Origin: Ferruginivarius sediminum
GTDB lineage: Bacteria > Pseudomonadota > Alphaproteobacteria > Kiloniellales > Rhodovibrionaceae
Assembly: GCF_003344765.1 (NCBI RefSeq)
Contig: NZ_QPMH01000009.1
Location: 1-64,000, forward strand
Direction: 5' to 3'
DNA length: 64,000 nucleotides
Program-made: the position numbers and the translations under genes
In this document: positions 1 to 8,703 of the stretch, piece by piece
Numbering within the stretch: the stretch's first letter is position 1
How the letters are laid out: the number at the start of each line of letters is the position of its first letter
The notes under the pieces: generated by a model
What the model saw: the letters and a program-made list of their open reading frames with translations, nothing else
What the model was told of the DNA's origin: nothing
Databases searched by the model: none

Positions 1-90
1 GTCGCCATTGTCGCCGTCATGCGCAAGATGATCACCATCCTCAACGCCATGCTTCGCGACAACACGCCCTGGCAGCCAAAAGCGGCATGA
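1..90 (+). CDS. IS110-family transposase, C-terminal end (partial)
   Basis: The window opens inside a reading frame (frame 1) that ends at a TGA at 88-90. The last 29 residues include MRKMITILNAML and a short basic/polar tail. This closely resembles the extreme C-terminus of IS110-type transposases, which usually end in a 'KxxxxLNAMxRD' segment. IS110 enzymes are RuvC-like DEDD recombinases that move circular elements without terminal inverted repeats, so no inverted repeat is expected after the stop. The gene body lies outside the window, so I cannot tell whether it is intact. It puts a mobile element immediately upstream of the metabolic genes that follow. Confidence 0.7.
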   Translation, partial: VAIVAVMRKMITILNAMLRDNTPWQPKAA

Positions 91-153
91 TGAAAGACAG
101 TTGCTCACCCCTTCTCTTCCCCTCCACCGCGCCCGCGCGCTACCGTGGGCGGG

Positions 154-591
154 ATGAAACCGCGCCTGACCCATCTCGCCCTGCACGTGCGCGACTTCGA
201 GGCTTGCGTCGCGTTCTATCGCGAATACTGCGACATGCGCGTCGTCCATGAGCGCCCCGGTCACGAGCTTGGCGAGCGGATCGTGTGGATGAGCGAGCCG
301 GGGCGGGAGAAGGAGTTCGTTTTCGTGCTGCTTCCCGGCGGTCCGGGACGGGAGCGGGCCGAGGGGGACGTGTCACATCTGGGATTCGCCGTGGGCAGCC
401 GGGCCGAGGTGGACGCCAAGGCCGAGCAGGGGCGCGCGGGCGGTTGCCTGTTGCTCTCGCCCATCGACGAGGGTTATCCGGTGGGGTACTTCTGCTGCCT
501 GGAGGACCCGGACGGCAACATCGTGGAGTTTTCCTACGGCCAGCCGTTGGGGCCGGGCGCCGAAGAGCACGACGCGGATACGATCGGATGA
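154..591 (+). CDS. VOC-family (glyoxalase I-like) protein
   Basis: A 145-residue protein of the vicinal-oxygen-chelate superfamily, annotated in many genomes as lactoylglutathione lyase-like. Both betaalphabetabetabeta halves are visible: an N-terminal THLALHV strand with a candidate metal His at about residue 7, a central SHLGFAV with a second His, and GNIVEFSYG with a Glu near the C-terminus. I chose ATG at 154; a GTG three codons upstream (145) is possible but adds nothing. The stop overlaps the start of the next gene in an ATGA, so it is translationally coupled to meaB. That pairing raises methylmalonyl-CoA epimerase as an alternative, but the N-terminal signature of that enzyme is not evident and the substrate is unassigned. 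Confidence 0.8.
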   Translation: MKPRLTHLALHVRDFEACVAFYREYCDMRVVHERPGHELGERIVWMSEPGREKEFVFVLLPGGPGRERAEGDVSHLGFAVGSRAEVDAKAEQGRAGGCLLLSPIDEGYPVGYFCCLEDPDGNIVEFSYGQPLGPGAEEHDADTIG

Positions 592-1595
592 GTCACCTGG
601 ACCCTGTCAGCCTTGCCAAGAAGGTGCGCGCGCGCGACCGCCGCGCGCTGGCCCGCGCCATCACGCTGGTCGAATCCACCCGGCGCGACCATCGCGACGC
701 GGCGGAGGCGCTGCTGGCCGAGCTGCTGGCCGATACCGGCGGCGCCGTGCGCCTCGGCATCTCGGGCGTGCCGGGCGTGGGCAAGTCCACCTTCATCGAG
801 GCCTTCGGCCTGCACGTAATCGGCGAGGGGCATCGCGTGGCGGTGCTGGCCGTCGATCCGACGTCCTCGCGCACCGGCGGCTCCATTCTGGGCGACAAGA
901 CGCGCATGCAGGAGCTGTCGCGCAACGCCGACGCCTTCATCCGCCCGTCGCCCACCGGCGGCACCCTGGGCGGCGTGGCCCGGCGCACGCGCGAGGCGAT
1001 GCTGGTCTGCGAGGCGGCGGGCTTCGACGTCGTGGTGGTGGAGACGGTCGGCGTCGGCCAGTCGGAGATCGCGGTGGCGGACATGGTGGACATGTTCCTG
1101 CTGCTGCTGCTGCCGGGCGGCGGCGATGAGTTGCAGGGCATCAAGAAGGGGATATCCGAGATCGCCGACCTGCTGGTCGTCAACAAGGCCGACGCCGGCA
1201 TGAAGGACGCCGCGCGCGCGGCGGCGGCGGAGTACAAGAGCGCGCTGCGCATGCTGCGCCCGGCGAACGAGGCGTGGAAGCCGCCGGTGCTGACCTGCTC
1301 GGCGCTGGAGCATCGCGGCATCGACAAGGTCTGGGCGGCGATTTCCGACTATCGCCAGAAGCTGGGCGACAGCGGTGACCTGGCCCGTCGCCGGGCCGAG
1401 CAGGCGCGGAGCTGGATGTGGAACGAGGTGGAGGAGACGCTTCTGCGCGCGTTCAAGGACCATCCGGGCGTGGCGCGTCGCCTGCCGGACCTGGAGCGTG
1501 CGGTCACCGAGGGCCGCATTCCCGCCGCCGCGGCCGCGCGCGAGCTGCTTGACGCGTTCCTGGAACGGGCGCGGGTCGAAGCCGACGGCGTCTAG
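588..1595 (+). CDS. meaB: Methylmalonyl-CoA mutase-associated GTPase MeaB
   Basis: A 335-residue G3E-family P-loop GTPase (MeaB/ArgK). The family acts as a chaperone of B12-dependent methylmalonyl-CoA mutase, protecting it and gating cofactor delivery. Walker A GVPGVGKST lies at about residues 60-68, the DPTSSRTGGSILGDK switch region follows, VVVETVGVGQSE is the G3/Walker B segment and NKAD is the base-recognition motif. Length is typical. The start ATG at 588 overlaps the upstream VOC stop (ATGA). No mutase subunit is in the window, so its client must be encoded elsewhere. The B12 link is echoed by the class II ribonucleotide reductase at 50403. Confidence 0.93.
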   Translation: MSHLDPVSLAKKVRARDRRALARAITLVESTRRDHRDAAEALLAELLADTGGAVRLGISGVPGVGKSTFIEAFGLHVIGEGHRVAVLAVDPTSSRTGGSILGDKTRMQELSRNADAFIRPSPTGGTLGGVARRTREAMLVCEAAGFDVVVVETVGVGQSEIAVADMVDMFLLLLLPGGGDELQGIKKGISEIADLLVVNKADAGMKDAARAAAAEYKSALRMLRPANEAWKPPVLTCSALEHRGIDKVWAAISDYRQKLGDSGDLARRRAEQARSWMWNEVEETLLRAFKDHPGVARRLPDLERAVTEGRIPAAAAARELLDAFLERARVEADGV

Positions 1596-1636
1596 CAAGT
1601 TATCGGGCCACGAAGGCCGCATTTCGGAGGGAGCGC

Positions 1637-2281
1637 ATGCCGATTTCCGACCTGCTCGCGAACAACCGCCGCTGGGCCGCGCGGAAAAGCGAGAACGACC
1701 CCGACTTCTTCCAGCGGCTGGCGCGCCAGCAGGCGCCGGAATACCTCTGGATCGGCTGTTCGGACAGCCGGGTGCCGGCGAACGACATCGTCGACCTGGA
1801 CCCGGGCGAGCTGTTCGTGCACCGCAACGTGGCCAACCTCGTCGTGGCCTCGGACCTGAACCTGCTGGCGGTGCTGCAGTTCGCGGTGGAGATCCTGCGC
1901 GTGCGCCACGTCATCGTCGGCGGCCACTATGGCTGCGGCGGTGTCCGCGCGGCCCTGGAGCGCGTGCCGCTGGGGCTGGTGGACAACTGGCTGCACCCGA
2001 TCAAGCGGACGTACCTGGAGCATCGCGAGGAACTGCAGGCGCTTGACGACATGAGCGAGCGCGTCGACAGGCTTTGCGAATTGAACGTCCGCGCGCAGGT
2101 GAACAACGTCGCCGCCACGACGATCGTGCAGGACGCCTGGCGGCGCGGGCAGACGCTGTCGGTTCACGGCCTGATCTATGGCCTTCGCGACGGCCTACTG
2201 CGCGATCTGGATTGCCGGATTTCCGGGCCGGAGCAGGTCGACGAGGCCCTGCGCCTCGAACCCGCGCCCGCGCGCGGCTGA
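1637..2281 (+). CDS. can: Beta-class carbonic anhydrase
   Basis: A 214-residue cytoplasmic zinc enzyme interconverting CO2 and bicarbonate. The zinc ligands and catalytic dyad of the beta class are all present: C41-S-D43-S-R45, then H97 and C100 in GGHYGCGG. The sequence IGCSDSRVPANDIVDL is diagnostic. A strong ribosome-binding site (GGAGGG at about 1626-1631) precedes ATG 1637. It follows meaB by about 40 bp on the same strand and may share its transcript. Length and motifs are ordinary for Can/CynT-type enzymes. Confidence 0.95.
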   Translation: MPISDLLANNRRWAARKSENDPDFFQRLARQQAPEYLWIGCSDSRVPANDIVDLDPGELFVHRNVANLVVASDLNLLAVLQFAVEILRVRHVIVGGHYGCGGVRAALERVPLGLVDNWLHPIKRTYLEHREELQALDDMSERVDRLCELNVRAQVNNVAATTIVQDAWRRGQTLSVHGLIYGLRDGLLRDLDCRISGPEQVDEALRLEPAPARG

Positions 2282-2330
2282 TCCGAAAGCAGGAGGCGGC
2301 AGGGGCGGCGGCTGGCCGCAAGGAGGCGCT

Positions 2331-2615
2331 ATGGCTGCACAACCGGAGGTGACGCTGCTTGAGGACGCGCGCTGGGACGCGGAGCGCGAATGCGTGGTGG
2401 TGACCGCTCTTGTCGCCGGCGAGGGCGCGCCGCGCTACGTTCCCTGCGCGGTCTCGCTGGAAGCCCTGGAATCCCGCGTCACCACCCCAAGCCCCGCCGA
2501 CCCGCTCCGCCTGCTCCGCGACTTCGAGACGGAGGTCGCCACCGCCGTGGCACGCAAGGTGAGCGCGCAGGCGCCCGAGATCGTGATCACCAGCCGGGAC
2601 CTTAAGCGGGTATAG
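2331..2615 (+). CDS. Small conserved hypothetical protein (DUF1488-like)
   Basis: A 94-residue acidic soluble protein. ATG 2331 is preceded by AAGGAGG at 2320-2326, which fixes the start; a longer frame from 2178 would overlap the carbonic anhydrase and is not needed. The N-terminal half (DARWDAERECVVVTALV, then a hydrophobic strand and CAVSLEALE) recalls the short DUF1488 family. That resemblance is from memory and weak, and function is unknown. It is the last gene before an abrupt fall in GC and a change of coding strand. Confidence 0.65.
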   Translation: MAAQPEVTLLEDARWDAERECVVVTALVAGEGAPRYVPCAVSLEALESRVTTPSPADPLRLLRDFETEVATAVARKVSAQAPEIVITSRDLKRV

Positions 2616-2676
2616 GGTTGGATATGCACCAAATTTGCACCAGCTTATTCTACGCACCTCCGGGTTCAGTAAGCTG

Positions 2677-4020
2677 CTACCCCTCAGAGGGCTTCTTCCT
2701 TTTCGGCGATGATTGAGGAGCCAGTTCAGAGCTGATAGGCGGTTCGTCCTCGTCGAGCCCGATACCCGGAAAGGCTGACTCGGCCACGCTGCGGATGGCC
2801 TGGACATCTTCCGAAATCATCATGTTGGCTTCGGCTCGCCTCACGACTATCCGAACGTGATGACGAGCTGCCTTTCTCGCATCGGGATCGTCTAAGGCGG
2901 CGAGCATCCCCAGCGCCTTGATGAGCCGGATCTGAACTTCTGAATTTGCGGCGCCATCTCGGGAAATCGGGGTGAACAGGTCATCGAACAGATCATCCAT
3001 TTTCAACGAGGGCACAAGAACGTTCGGATACAGGACCTTGCTGTCGGTGGATCCCTTGCCCCTGATCCAGAGCGAAAGCACCCGGACGGCCCGCCCGATG
3101 ATGTCGACGGCTGTTCCAGGGTCATTCACCCCGGGTGAAAGAGCCTTGGAGGCAATCTCTGAAAGAGCGATCAGCCCGAAACGCGGATCCTGGTCGAATG
3201 ATCTCTCGTCCTTGATTGTGAACATTTGCCGAGCGCGCTCCACATCCCTCTCGTCGACGCCGCAATCGAACCAGGCCAGAATCTCCGAGGGCCCGACGAA
3301 CTGGCCGGGGAGCACGGTCAGATAGACGAGGTGCTCCTCTCCCGCGCGTTCAGAAATCCCGGGAATATCGATGTGTTGCACGTAACCGGCCACCTCGGAG
3401 CGAAGCGGAACCGCCGTGCCTGGAGGAGGCTCCGAGGACTGCAGCAGTCGCGCTCCGCCGAGATTTTGGTTCTCGATCCGGTCAGCGAAAGCGCGGGTTG
3501 CCGCCTTTTCCACTCGCCCGATCGTCTCTTCGATCCGACCCAAGGTCGACAGGTGGTCGATCCAGCTGACGAAGGTGATCACGATGTAAACCACGACCAG
3601 GACGGTTGCCCAGAACAGGATTACGCGGCCCTTTTCACCGTAGAGGTCGGTGCTGAGCGCGATGATGCCGACCAAGCTGAAGAGAAACGATCCTAGAAAG
3701 GTCGCGAGTGCGTTCTGAGTGGTGCTGTCCTCGATCAGCAATGTGAGTGCGCGCGGCGTGGTGTTCGCGGTGGCTGCGGAATGAGCCACCACCATGACTG
3801 TCAACGAAAACGTGGTGACGGTCAGCATGCTCGAAGCAAGAATGGTCAGAATGCTGTCAACGGCGTCTGTACCCAGAAGGTCGGAGAAATCGTCGGGCAC
3901 GAGAGGCGCGAGGTAGATTGATGCCAGCGAGGCCACGACAGCCAGGCCGGAGAAGATGGAAACTCTGACCCAGAGGTGTCTGCTGAAGAGACGCAGGCGC
4001 CGCGGCCAGCTACCAAGCAT
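2677..4020 (-). CDS. DUF2254 domain-containing membrane protein
   Basis: A 447-residue inner-membrane protein matching the DUF2254 pattern. It has about four N-terminal transmembrane segments ([17 protein letters not shown]; the [22 protein letters not shown] segment; [35 protein letters not shown]), then a long cytoplasmic region with GYVQHIDI, a [11 protein letters not shown] stretch and [24 protein letters not shown], the best-conserved part of the family. I chose the start at 4020 because GGGGGAGAGGG precedes it; the longer frame to 4155 runs into a neighbouring pseudogene. GC is visibly lower than in the flanking housekeeping genes, so it may be horizontally acquired. Function is unknown. 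Confidence 0.85.
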   Translation of the reverse strand: MLGSWPRRLRLFSRHLWVRVSIFSGLAVVASLASIYLAPLVPDDFSDLLGTDAVDSILTILASSMLTVTTFSLTVMVVAHSAATANTTPRALTLLIEDSTTQNALATFLGSFLFSLVGIIALSTDLYGEKGRVILFWATVLVVVYIVITFVSWIDHLSTLGRIEETIGRVEKAATRAFADRIENQNLGGARLLQSSEPPPGTAVPLRSEVAGYVQHIDIPGISERAGEEHLVYLTVLPGQFVGPSEILAWFDCGVDERDVERARQMFTIKDERSFDQDPRFGLIALSEIASKALSPGVNDPGTAVDIIGRAVRVLSLWIRGKGSTDSKVLYPNVLVPSLKMDDLFDDLFTPISRDGAANSEVQIRLIKALGMLAALDDPDARKAARHHVRIVVRRAEANMMISEDVQAIRSVAESAFPGIGLDEDEPPISSELAPQSSPKRKKPSEG

Positions 4021-4072
4021 ATTCCCTCTCCCCCATACAGTGTCGAGGCGTGGAAGCGCCGCCCCGGTCGTT

Positions 4073-4261
4073 CGACGGGACCTTGAGCGTCTCCGCATAC
4101 TCCAGCGCCTGCTGCATACCGTCGCCGACGCTGTGCGTGTTGTCCTTGGCCTCAATGAGCGCGATCGGAATGTTGGGCTTGTAATAGAGGACGTAATCGG
4201 CCCGCTTCGGCCTGCCGCGGCTTACCAGCTTGCCGCGCACGATGATGCGGCCGTTTGTAAA
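4073..4261 (-). pseudogene. hsdR: Remnant of type I restriction enzyme R subunit (hsdR N-terminal nuclease domain)
   Basis: On the minus strand this stretch encodes about 62 residues beginning [16 protein letters not shown], through [20 protein letters not shown] and [16 protein letters not shown]. This is the HSDR_N endonuclease core, with the catalytic E-x-K in IEAKD. Intact HsdR proteins exceed 700 residues. Here the homology stops at KVPS on one side (about 4073). On the other it begins exactly where the IS1380-type element starts (4262). No start codon, helicase domain, hsdM or hsdS is nearby, so it is a dead relic. Confidence 0.75.
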
Positions 4262-5944
4262 CCGGCATTTCCCATATGCCTTGCGTGCACCTAAGTTACG
4301 GGCACTGATGTCAAATCGCCAAGCGATTTCCGCCTTCGAATGTTCTGCTTTGCGTGACGTTGGCCGCGAGGAGAGGTCAGGCAAGCCACTGCCACCACTT
4401 TCGACGTCATTCCGCGCGCTTTTGGGCGCGCCTGTCCAGCCGGGAGCGATGGGCCTCGCGGTTCCAGACTGGTCGCCGATCATACGAACACCGTTGCTGC
4501 GGGCGGCGCCCGCAGGCCATTGATCAGCGCGAGGATGCCGACAAACACCTGCCGCGGCAACGCCGCCTCGGCGAACTGGAACGCGGCGTAGCGGGCGTGG
4601 CGCACGAGCCGTGCGCCGGTCTTGATCAGCCGTTCGCGAAGCGAGGTCAGCGACCACGTCTCGATCGCCTCCGGCGTCGCCAGCGTCCGCAGGAAGTTCG
4701 CCAGGTTGTAGGCGAGCGCGTGCAAGTGGAGCCGGACGGCGTTCGCCGCGAAGCGCGTGCAAGAGAGCCGCGTCCACCTGATTGCATGCTTGCCCTCCTT
4801 GATGTGCTGCTCGGCCGTGCCCCGGTCGTTGTAGAAGGCCAGCACCCGCTCGTTCGGCAGGCTCCGGTTGGTGACGATGAAGCCGACACGGGGGAACAGC
4901 TCGCCCGGATGGAACTCGACCTTGGCCACCACACGGCGCGGCCTCGACCAGTTCTTCGCCCGGTAGTGGAAGCTGGTGTAGTGGCGCACCACGTGGTTCG
5001 GCGGCCGGCCGGGGCGACGCCGGGTCAACCAGGCAATCTGATCGTGGAGCTTGCGATTGCCCTTGATGCGGATGGCGTAGTCCCAGCCCTCGGCTTCCAG
5101 CAGGTCGAACAGGGTCGGAATGGCGAAGGCGGCGTCGGCGCGGAACCGCCGCCGCGTGATCGAGGGTCGCACCTCGGCTGAATACCGCGCCAGCACCGGC
5201 CGCAGCTCATCCTCCCAGCCGTCGGCGCTGTGCACGTTGCCGGGGCGCAGGGCGCACCGCTCCAAGTCACCAAACTGGTTGAACACGAAGAGCGGGTGCA
5301 GGCACTTCGACTGGAAGTGCCCGTTCCAGGCCGAGCCTTCCTGGTCGCCGTGCACCGGGCTCTCGGAGCTGTCCATGTCGAGGGTGATGCTCTTCGGCGG
5401 CCGCCGGTCGTGCACCGCGTCGATCCAGCGGCCGGGCAGTTCAGTGAGGGCGGCGAGGTTCTCGGGCCGCGTCAGCATCTGCGTCTCGAAACGGCCCATG
5501 GCGCTCGCCGAGCCCGCGCGGTCCTTCACCGCCCGACCACCGACGAGCTGGCGCATCACCGGGTCACGGCACAGCCGGTCGGCGTCATTGACGTCCTCAT
5601 AACCGGCGAGACGCGAGAAAAGAGACTGGCGCAGCAGACCCGCGAGGCGATGCCGACCGTTCCGGCCAGTGCGCGGATCGGCGATCAGCTCCGCTGCAAT
5701 ATCCGTCAGGTTGAGGGCGTCATCCAACTCGCGGTGCAGCAGCAAACCACCATCGGAACTGATCGAAGAGCCTTGAAATGCGAGCTTCACCGAGCGGTCG
5801 AATTGCATCCGCAAAGGCCCCAATTCCGCCTCACCCGTCACGTTCGCCGCCAAATCCCCGCTCCGTCGTGGTTAACCTATTGTGTTGGCGATATTATCAC
5901 GCCGCAGCACGACGCGGAACGGCGGTCCATTTGGGAAATGGGGG
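4262..5944 (-). mobile_element. IS1380-family insertion sequence (boundaries tentative)
   Basis: The element carries one transposase gene. Candidate terminal inverted repeats share a 9-bp core CATTTCCCA: the left end reads CCGGCATTTCCCATATG from 4262, the right end (complement, from 5944) reads CCCCCATTTCCCAAATG. The resulting 1683-bp length is normal for IS1380-family elements, and the left end coincides with the point where hsdR homology starts. I see no clear 4-bp target duplication, so the insertion may be old or the right flank may have been rearranged. The ends are an inference; the transposase is not. Confidence 0.5.
4480..5853 (-). CDS. IS1380-family transposase
   Basis: A 457-residue DDE transposase. 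The N-terminus has the family-typical '[19 protein letters not shown]' start, followed by [19 protein letters not shown]. The catalytic core includes [19 protein letters not shown] with the first acidic residues, [11 protein letters not shown] for the second and [18 protein letters not shown] for the Y-(2)-R-(3)-E-like signature. The frame is open over the normal family length with no stop or frameshift, so it is probably functional. GC matches the host chromosome rather than the AT-rich DNA to its right. Confidence 0.92.
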   Translation of the reverse strand: MAANVTGEAELGPLRMQFDRSVKLAFQGSSISSDGGLLLHRELDDALNLTDIAAELIADPRTGRNGRHRLAGLLRQSLFSRLAGYEDVNDADRLCRDPVMRQLVGGRAVKDRAGSASAMGRFETQMLTRPENLAALTELPGRWIDAVHDRRPPKSITLDMDSSESPVHGDQEGSAWNGHFQSKCLHPLFVFNQFGDLERCALRPGNVHSADGWEDELRPVLARYSAEVRPSITRRRFRADAAFAIPTLFDLLEAEGWDYAIRIKGNRKLHDQIAWLTRRRPGRPPNHVVRHYTSFHYRAKNWSRPRRVVAKVEFHPGELFPRVGFIVTNRSLPNERVLAFYNDRGTAEQHIKEGKHAIRWTRLSCTRFAANAVRLHLHALAYNLANFLRTLATPEAIETWSLTSLRERLIKTGARLVRHARYAAFQFAEAALPRQVFVGILALINGLRAPPAATVFV

Positions 5945-6165
5945 ATAGGGTATTTGCTGGATTGTTAGATGAGAAAAATCACACATATTAAGGTGTATAT
6001 TCTCATATATAAATAAAATTAATCAAAAGATCTATGCTTAACAAGCATGTAGGGGGAATTGTCACCAAAAATCTCGATTCTTGGCGGCGGATGGTGCAAC
6101 CTATGGTGTGCTTGGTGTGGAAAGATCACCCGATACATCTTACACGGTAGGATCCGTAACCGATT
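5854..6165. other. Gene-free AT-rich stretch before the quorum-sensing cluster
   Basis: After the transposase start and the right end of the IS (about 5944), composition falls sharply. The segment 5960-6060 is rich in runs such as ttctcatatataaataaaatt. No open frame of coding character is seen on either strand. Just before the first luxR gene is a short dyad, ACGG-taggat-CCGT (6144-6157), which could bear on its expression. The AT-rich DNA looks imported and may carry the promoter of the cluster. Confidence 0.5.
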
Positions 6166-6882
6166 ATGCTAGATACCTTCGCAGAACGTGTGAAAACCCT
6201 CCAGACCGTGACCGAGTATCAGCACTTCATGGCCGAGGAACTGGGTAAGCTCGGCTTTGACTATTTCGCATATCTGTCATTCGATACCCCTTATCCACAA
6301 AAGAGCGCTCGCGTCATTCTGAATTATCCGTTCGAATGGATCAGGCGCTATGCGGAGCAGGACTATTATCGGTTCGATCCCATTCTGGATGAAGCGACAT
6401 GGACGCTTGAAGCATTCAATTGGGTGGGACTTCGCGATCGGGGCCAAATGAGCGAGCAGCAGACGCGCGTCATGGATGAGGGGGGAGATTTCGGGCTTTG
6501 CGAGGGAATGGCTATCCCCATTCACAAGCCGGATGGCGGAATGGCAATTCTGTCAGTCTCGGCCCGGATGTCACGAAAGGCATTCGAAGAGCTTTCGGCG
6601 ACTCATGCCATGACCGTGCATGCGATGGCGCTTCATTACCATGTGGCACTGTCAACCGCCATCGAACGAGGCGACGTGAGTTGCCAAACGCTCACGATGA
6701 TGGAACGTGAGGTGCTCGTACACAGTGCCTCGGAGCGAGACGAATGGACTATATCTGAAATATTGCACATTCCACGTGTGCAGGTCGAACGGCATCTTCG
6801 AAGTGCGATGAAAAAACTTGGGGTATGTTCGCGTCAACACGCTGTCGTGCAAGCAGTTGCGAATCGTTTAATTGAGCCTTGA
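6166..6882 (+). CDS. LuxR-family transcriptional regulator with autoinducer-binding domain (first copy)
   Basis: A 238-residue quorum-sensing type regulator. The N-terminal acyl-homoserine-lactone-binding domain (about 10-160) keeps residues equivalent to the TraR pocket: W58 and Y62 in EWIRRYAEQDYY, D71 in FDPIL, W86 and G114. The C-terminal GerE-type helix-turn-helix (about 175-235) contains MEREVLVHSA, but its recognition region (WTISEILHIPRVQVERHLR) departs from the usual consensus. GC is about 50%, clearly below neighbouring genes, and the ribosome-binding site is poor. It is one of two luxR-like genes beside one luxI-like gene, so it may be the older or less active partner. Ligand specificity cannot be read from the sequence. 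Confidence 0.88.
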   Translation: MLDTFAERVKTLQTVTEYQHFMAEELGKLGFDYFAYLSFDTPYPQKSARVILNYPFEWIRRYAEQDYYRFDPILDEATWTLEAFNWVGLRDRGQMSEQQTRVMDEGGDFGLCEGMAIPIHKPDGGMAILSVSARMSRKAFEELSATHAMTVHAMALHYHVALSTAIERGDVSCQTLTMMEREVLVHSASERDEWTISEILHIPRVQVERHLRSAMKKLGVCSRQHAVVQAVANRLIEP

Positions 6883-7000
6883 TTGCGGGGATAATTTAAG
6901 TCTTATCGCGAGGTTATTATTCTTGATGAGGTTATTGTCGTAGATTTGAAAAAAATATACTGATTATGTCTGGCGGGACCGGGGTGAGAGGAGATCACCG

Positions 7001-7777
7001 ATGTTACAGGAATTCATCGAACGCCTGCGCGACCTGAACGAGGTCGAGGAATTCGAGCGGGCCATGCAGGAACACCTGCGGAAGATGGGTTTCGATAGCT
7101 TCTCCTACGCGGCGCTGCGAGTGCCGGACAGCGGCAAGACGCCATTCTTCGTTACAACTTATCCGTTGGAATGGATAACGCATTACGCCAATAGCGACTA
7201 CATCGAATACGATCCCATCCTACATCATGCCACAAGCAGTTTGATGCCTTTCGACTGGGCAAGCGTCGCCTCGCAGCCCTCGATGACGACCAAGCAGCAG
7301 AAGGTGATGCTCGAAGCCAGCGATTGCGGTTTGCGTTTCGGTGCGGGCATCCCGGTTCACGCCCCGCGCGGCGGCTTCGCGATGATGTCGTGCGTGACCT
7401 CGAACAACCGCAAGCACTTCGATGACGTCTGGCGTGCGCATCAGTCGGACCTGCACTTGACCACCCTCTATTATCACTCGAGCGTCGAGCAGAAGCTCCT
7501 CAACGCCGAGACCGCGCCGAGCACCCATCTCACGGACCGTGAGCGCGAGGCGCTTCTTTGGACGGCCCACGGAAAGACCTCGTGGGAGACCTCCGAGATC
7601 ATGAAAATCTCCCAGGAAACCGTGAACTTCCACCTGAAAAACGTGATGCGGAAAGTCGGCGTCTATTCCAAGCATCATGCCGTGGTCAAGGCGATCATGC
7701 TGGGTTTGATCGTGCCTGAAACGCCCAGCATCAAAGCAAAAAGCGCACAGGGGAATGTTGTAAACCTCCTAAGATAG
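7001..7777 (+). CDS. LuxR-family transcriptional regulator with autoinducer-binding domain (second copy)
   Basis: A 258-residue paralogue of the regulator at 6166, with pocket residues at the same positions: W58, Y62 (EWITHYANSDYIEYDPIL), D71, W86, and G110/G114. The C-terminal domain is a textbook GerE HTH: LTDREREALLWTAHGKTSWE, then ISQETVNFHLKNVMRKVGV. A strong AGGAGA ribosome-binding site precedes ATG 7001. It ends 63 bp upstream of the luxI-like gene on the same strand, the usual receptor-synthase arrangement. It is therefore the better candidate for the cognate receptor. GC is higher than in the first copy. Confidence 0.92.
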   Translation: MLQEFIERLRDLNEVEEFERAMQEHLRKMGFDSFSYAALRVPDSGKTPFFVTTYPLEWITHYANSDYIEYDPILHHATSSLMPFDWASVASQPSMTTKQQKVMLEASDCGLRFGAGIPVHAPRGGFAMMSCVTSNNRKHFDDVWRAHQSDLHLTTLYYHSSVEQKLLNAETAPSTHLTDREREALLWTAHGKTSWETSEIMKISQETVNFHLKNVMRKVGVYSKHHAVVKAIMLGLIVPETPSIKAKSAQGNVVNLLR

Positions 7778-7792
7778 GGAGCTACCGACCTC

Positions 7793-7816
7793 CTGCTATT
7801 CCTAGTCGAATGGCAG
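7793..7816. promoter_or_regulatory. Dyad upstream of the luxI-like gene (lux-box candidate)
   Basis: The sequence CTGCTATTC-ctagtc-GAATGGCAG forms a 24-bp inverted repeat with 8 of 9 arm positions matching. It lies between the second luxR gene and the luxI-like gene, 25 bp before the start codon. Its inner part (7796-7812) recurs at 10122-10138. Size and position suit a LuxR-type operator, although it differs from the classical lux-box sequence. It could also fold as an RNA hairpin just ahead of the ribosome-binding site. Confidence 0.5.
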
Positions 7817-7840
7817 CCACCGCAAAGCGTGGAGGCTGCC

Positions 7841-8482
7841 ATGATCGAGGTCGTAACGCCGGATATCGCCTTTTTATATCGAGACAAGCTCGATGCCATG
7901 CACCGTCTTCGGCATCGGGTGTTCAAGGAACGGATGGACTGGGACGTAAATTCCCGCGACGGCAAGGAGCGGGATGTCTATGACCTTCTCCGCCCGATCT
8001 ATCTTCTTGCGACAGATGAAGTCGGCCGGGTGAACGGATCCCTGAGGGTCCTGCCCACCACCGGACCCTACATGCTCCGTGACGTCTTCCCCGAGCTGCT
8101 CGAAGGCCAGGCCGCGCCGACACATCCCCAGATCTGGGAGATCAGCCGGCTTGCCGTTGAGGGCAGCGGCGAGGGGGCCGAGCAGCGCAAATCCGTCAAC
8201 CGGGTAACCGGAGAGGTGTTCGCCGGGCTTGTCGAGTGGGCGCTTATGTTCGGCATCAAGGAAATCTGTTGCGTTTATGACGTGCGCATCGGACGGCTCG
8301 TCAATCTGCTGGGCCTTTATCCGAAGTGGGTCAGCGAGCCGCGCCAGATTGGCAAGACGGTGGCCGTTGCCGGGCGCTACGACGTTTCGGATGCCGTGCT
8401 GAAAGCTGTCCGGGACCGCAGCGGATTGGGCGAAACCGTCCTTTACAACCGCGATCCGCTGGAGGTTCAGCATGCCGCATGA
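7841..8482 (+). CDS. Acyl-homoserine-lactone synthase (LuxI family)
   Basis: A 213-residue autoinducer synthase joining an acyl donor to S-adenosylmethionine. The invariant family residues are visible: R24/F28/W34 in LRHRVFKERMDW, D45 and D48, R69 in GSLRVLPT, F83, and E100/R103 in WEISRLAV. ATG 7841 follows GGAGG (7831-7835) at ideal spacing; an upstream in-frame ATG at 7829 lacks this. The long insert around residues 86-96 is ordinary for the family. The stop overlaps the next small gene by 11 bp, implying coupled translation. The chain length of the product cannot be predicted from sequence alone. Confidence 0.93.
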   Translation: MIEVVTPDIAFLYRDKLDAMHRLRHRVFKERMDWDVNSRDGKERDVYDLLRPIYLLATDEVGRVNGSLRVLPTTGPYMLRDVFPELLEGQAAPTHPQIWEISRLAVEGSGEGAEQRKSVNRVTGEVFAGLVEWALMFGIKEICCVYDVRIGRLVNLLGLYPKWVSEPRQIGKTVAVAGRYDVSDAVLKAVRDRSGLGETVLYNRDPLEVQHAA

Positions 8483-8702
8483 TCACTCCAATATTCTCGA
8501 GCTTGAGCGTTTTCGCCGCGCCATTCCGGAAGGCATGCCCCGTCGGCTTGACCGCAGCGGCGACGTCCGGGCGATCGCTACCTGTCTCGATTACCTGTAC
8601 GGCGAGCTGTTGAAGCTGGACGAGAAGATGACAGCACACCTCGTGGGTGCTGCCGCGGAATCGCTGCGTCAGAATCTGCCCCGTTCCGATGAGGATGGCT
8701 GA
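8472..8702 (+). CDS. Small unknown protein A, coupled to the luxI-like gene
   Basis: A 76-residue protein I do not recognise. It starts at ATG 8472 inside the last codons of the luxI-like gene, with GGAGG at 8461-8465, and its stop lies 1 bp before the P450 start. Sequence features are an N-terminal SNILELERFR, then a predicted helical C-terminal half CLDYLYGEL...LD...GAAAESLRQ. The same core occurs in the protein at 10194 (SNIL, CLDYLYGEL, GAA-ES-RQ), so the two are paralogues flanking the P450. No signal peptide or membrane segment is seen. Context suggests a role in AHL signalling or P450 function, such as an adaptor or antiactivator; that is inference only. Confidence 0.8.
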   Translation: MPHDHSNILELERFRRAIPEGMPRRLDRSGDVRAIATCLDYLYGELLKLDEKMTAHLVGAAAESLRQNLPRSDEDG

Positions 8703-8703
8703 C

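Noticed and set aside
154..591. Methylmalonyl-CoA epimerase
   Set aside because: The location next to meaB is suggestive, but the N-terminal motif does not fit; left as an unassigned VOC protein.
2178..2330. Longer N-terminus for the 94-aa protein
   Set aside because: It would overlap the carbonic anhydrase gene for about 100 bp, and the AAGGAGG before 2331 fixes the start.
4354..5181. A 275-aa plus-strand frame inside the IS element
   Set aside because: Antisense to the transposase, with no transposase-associated accessory protein similarity.
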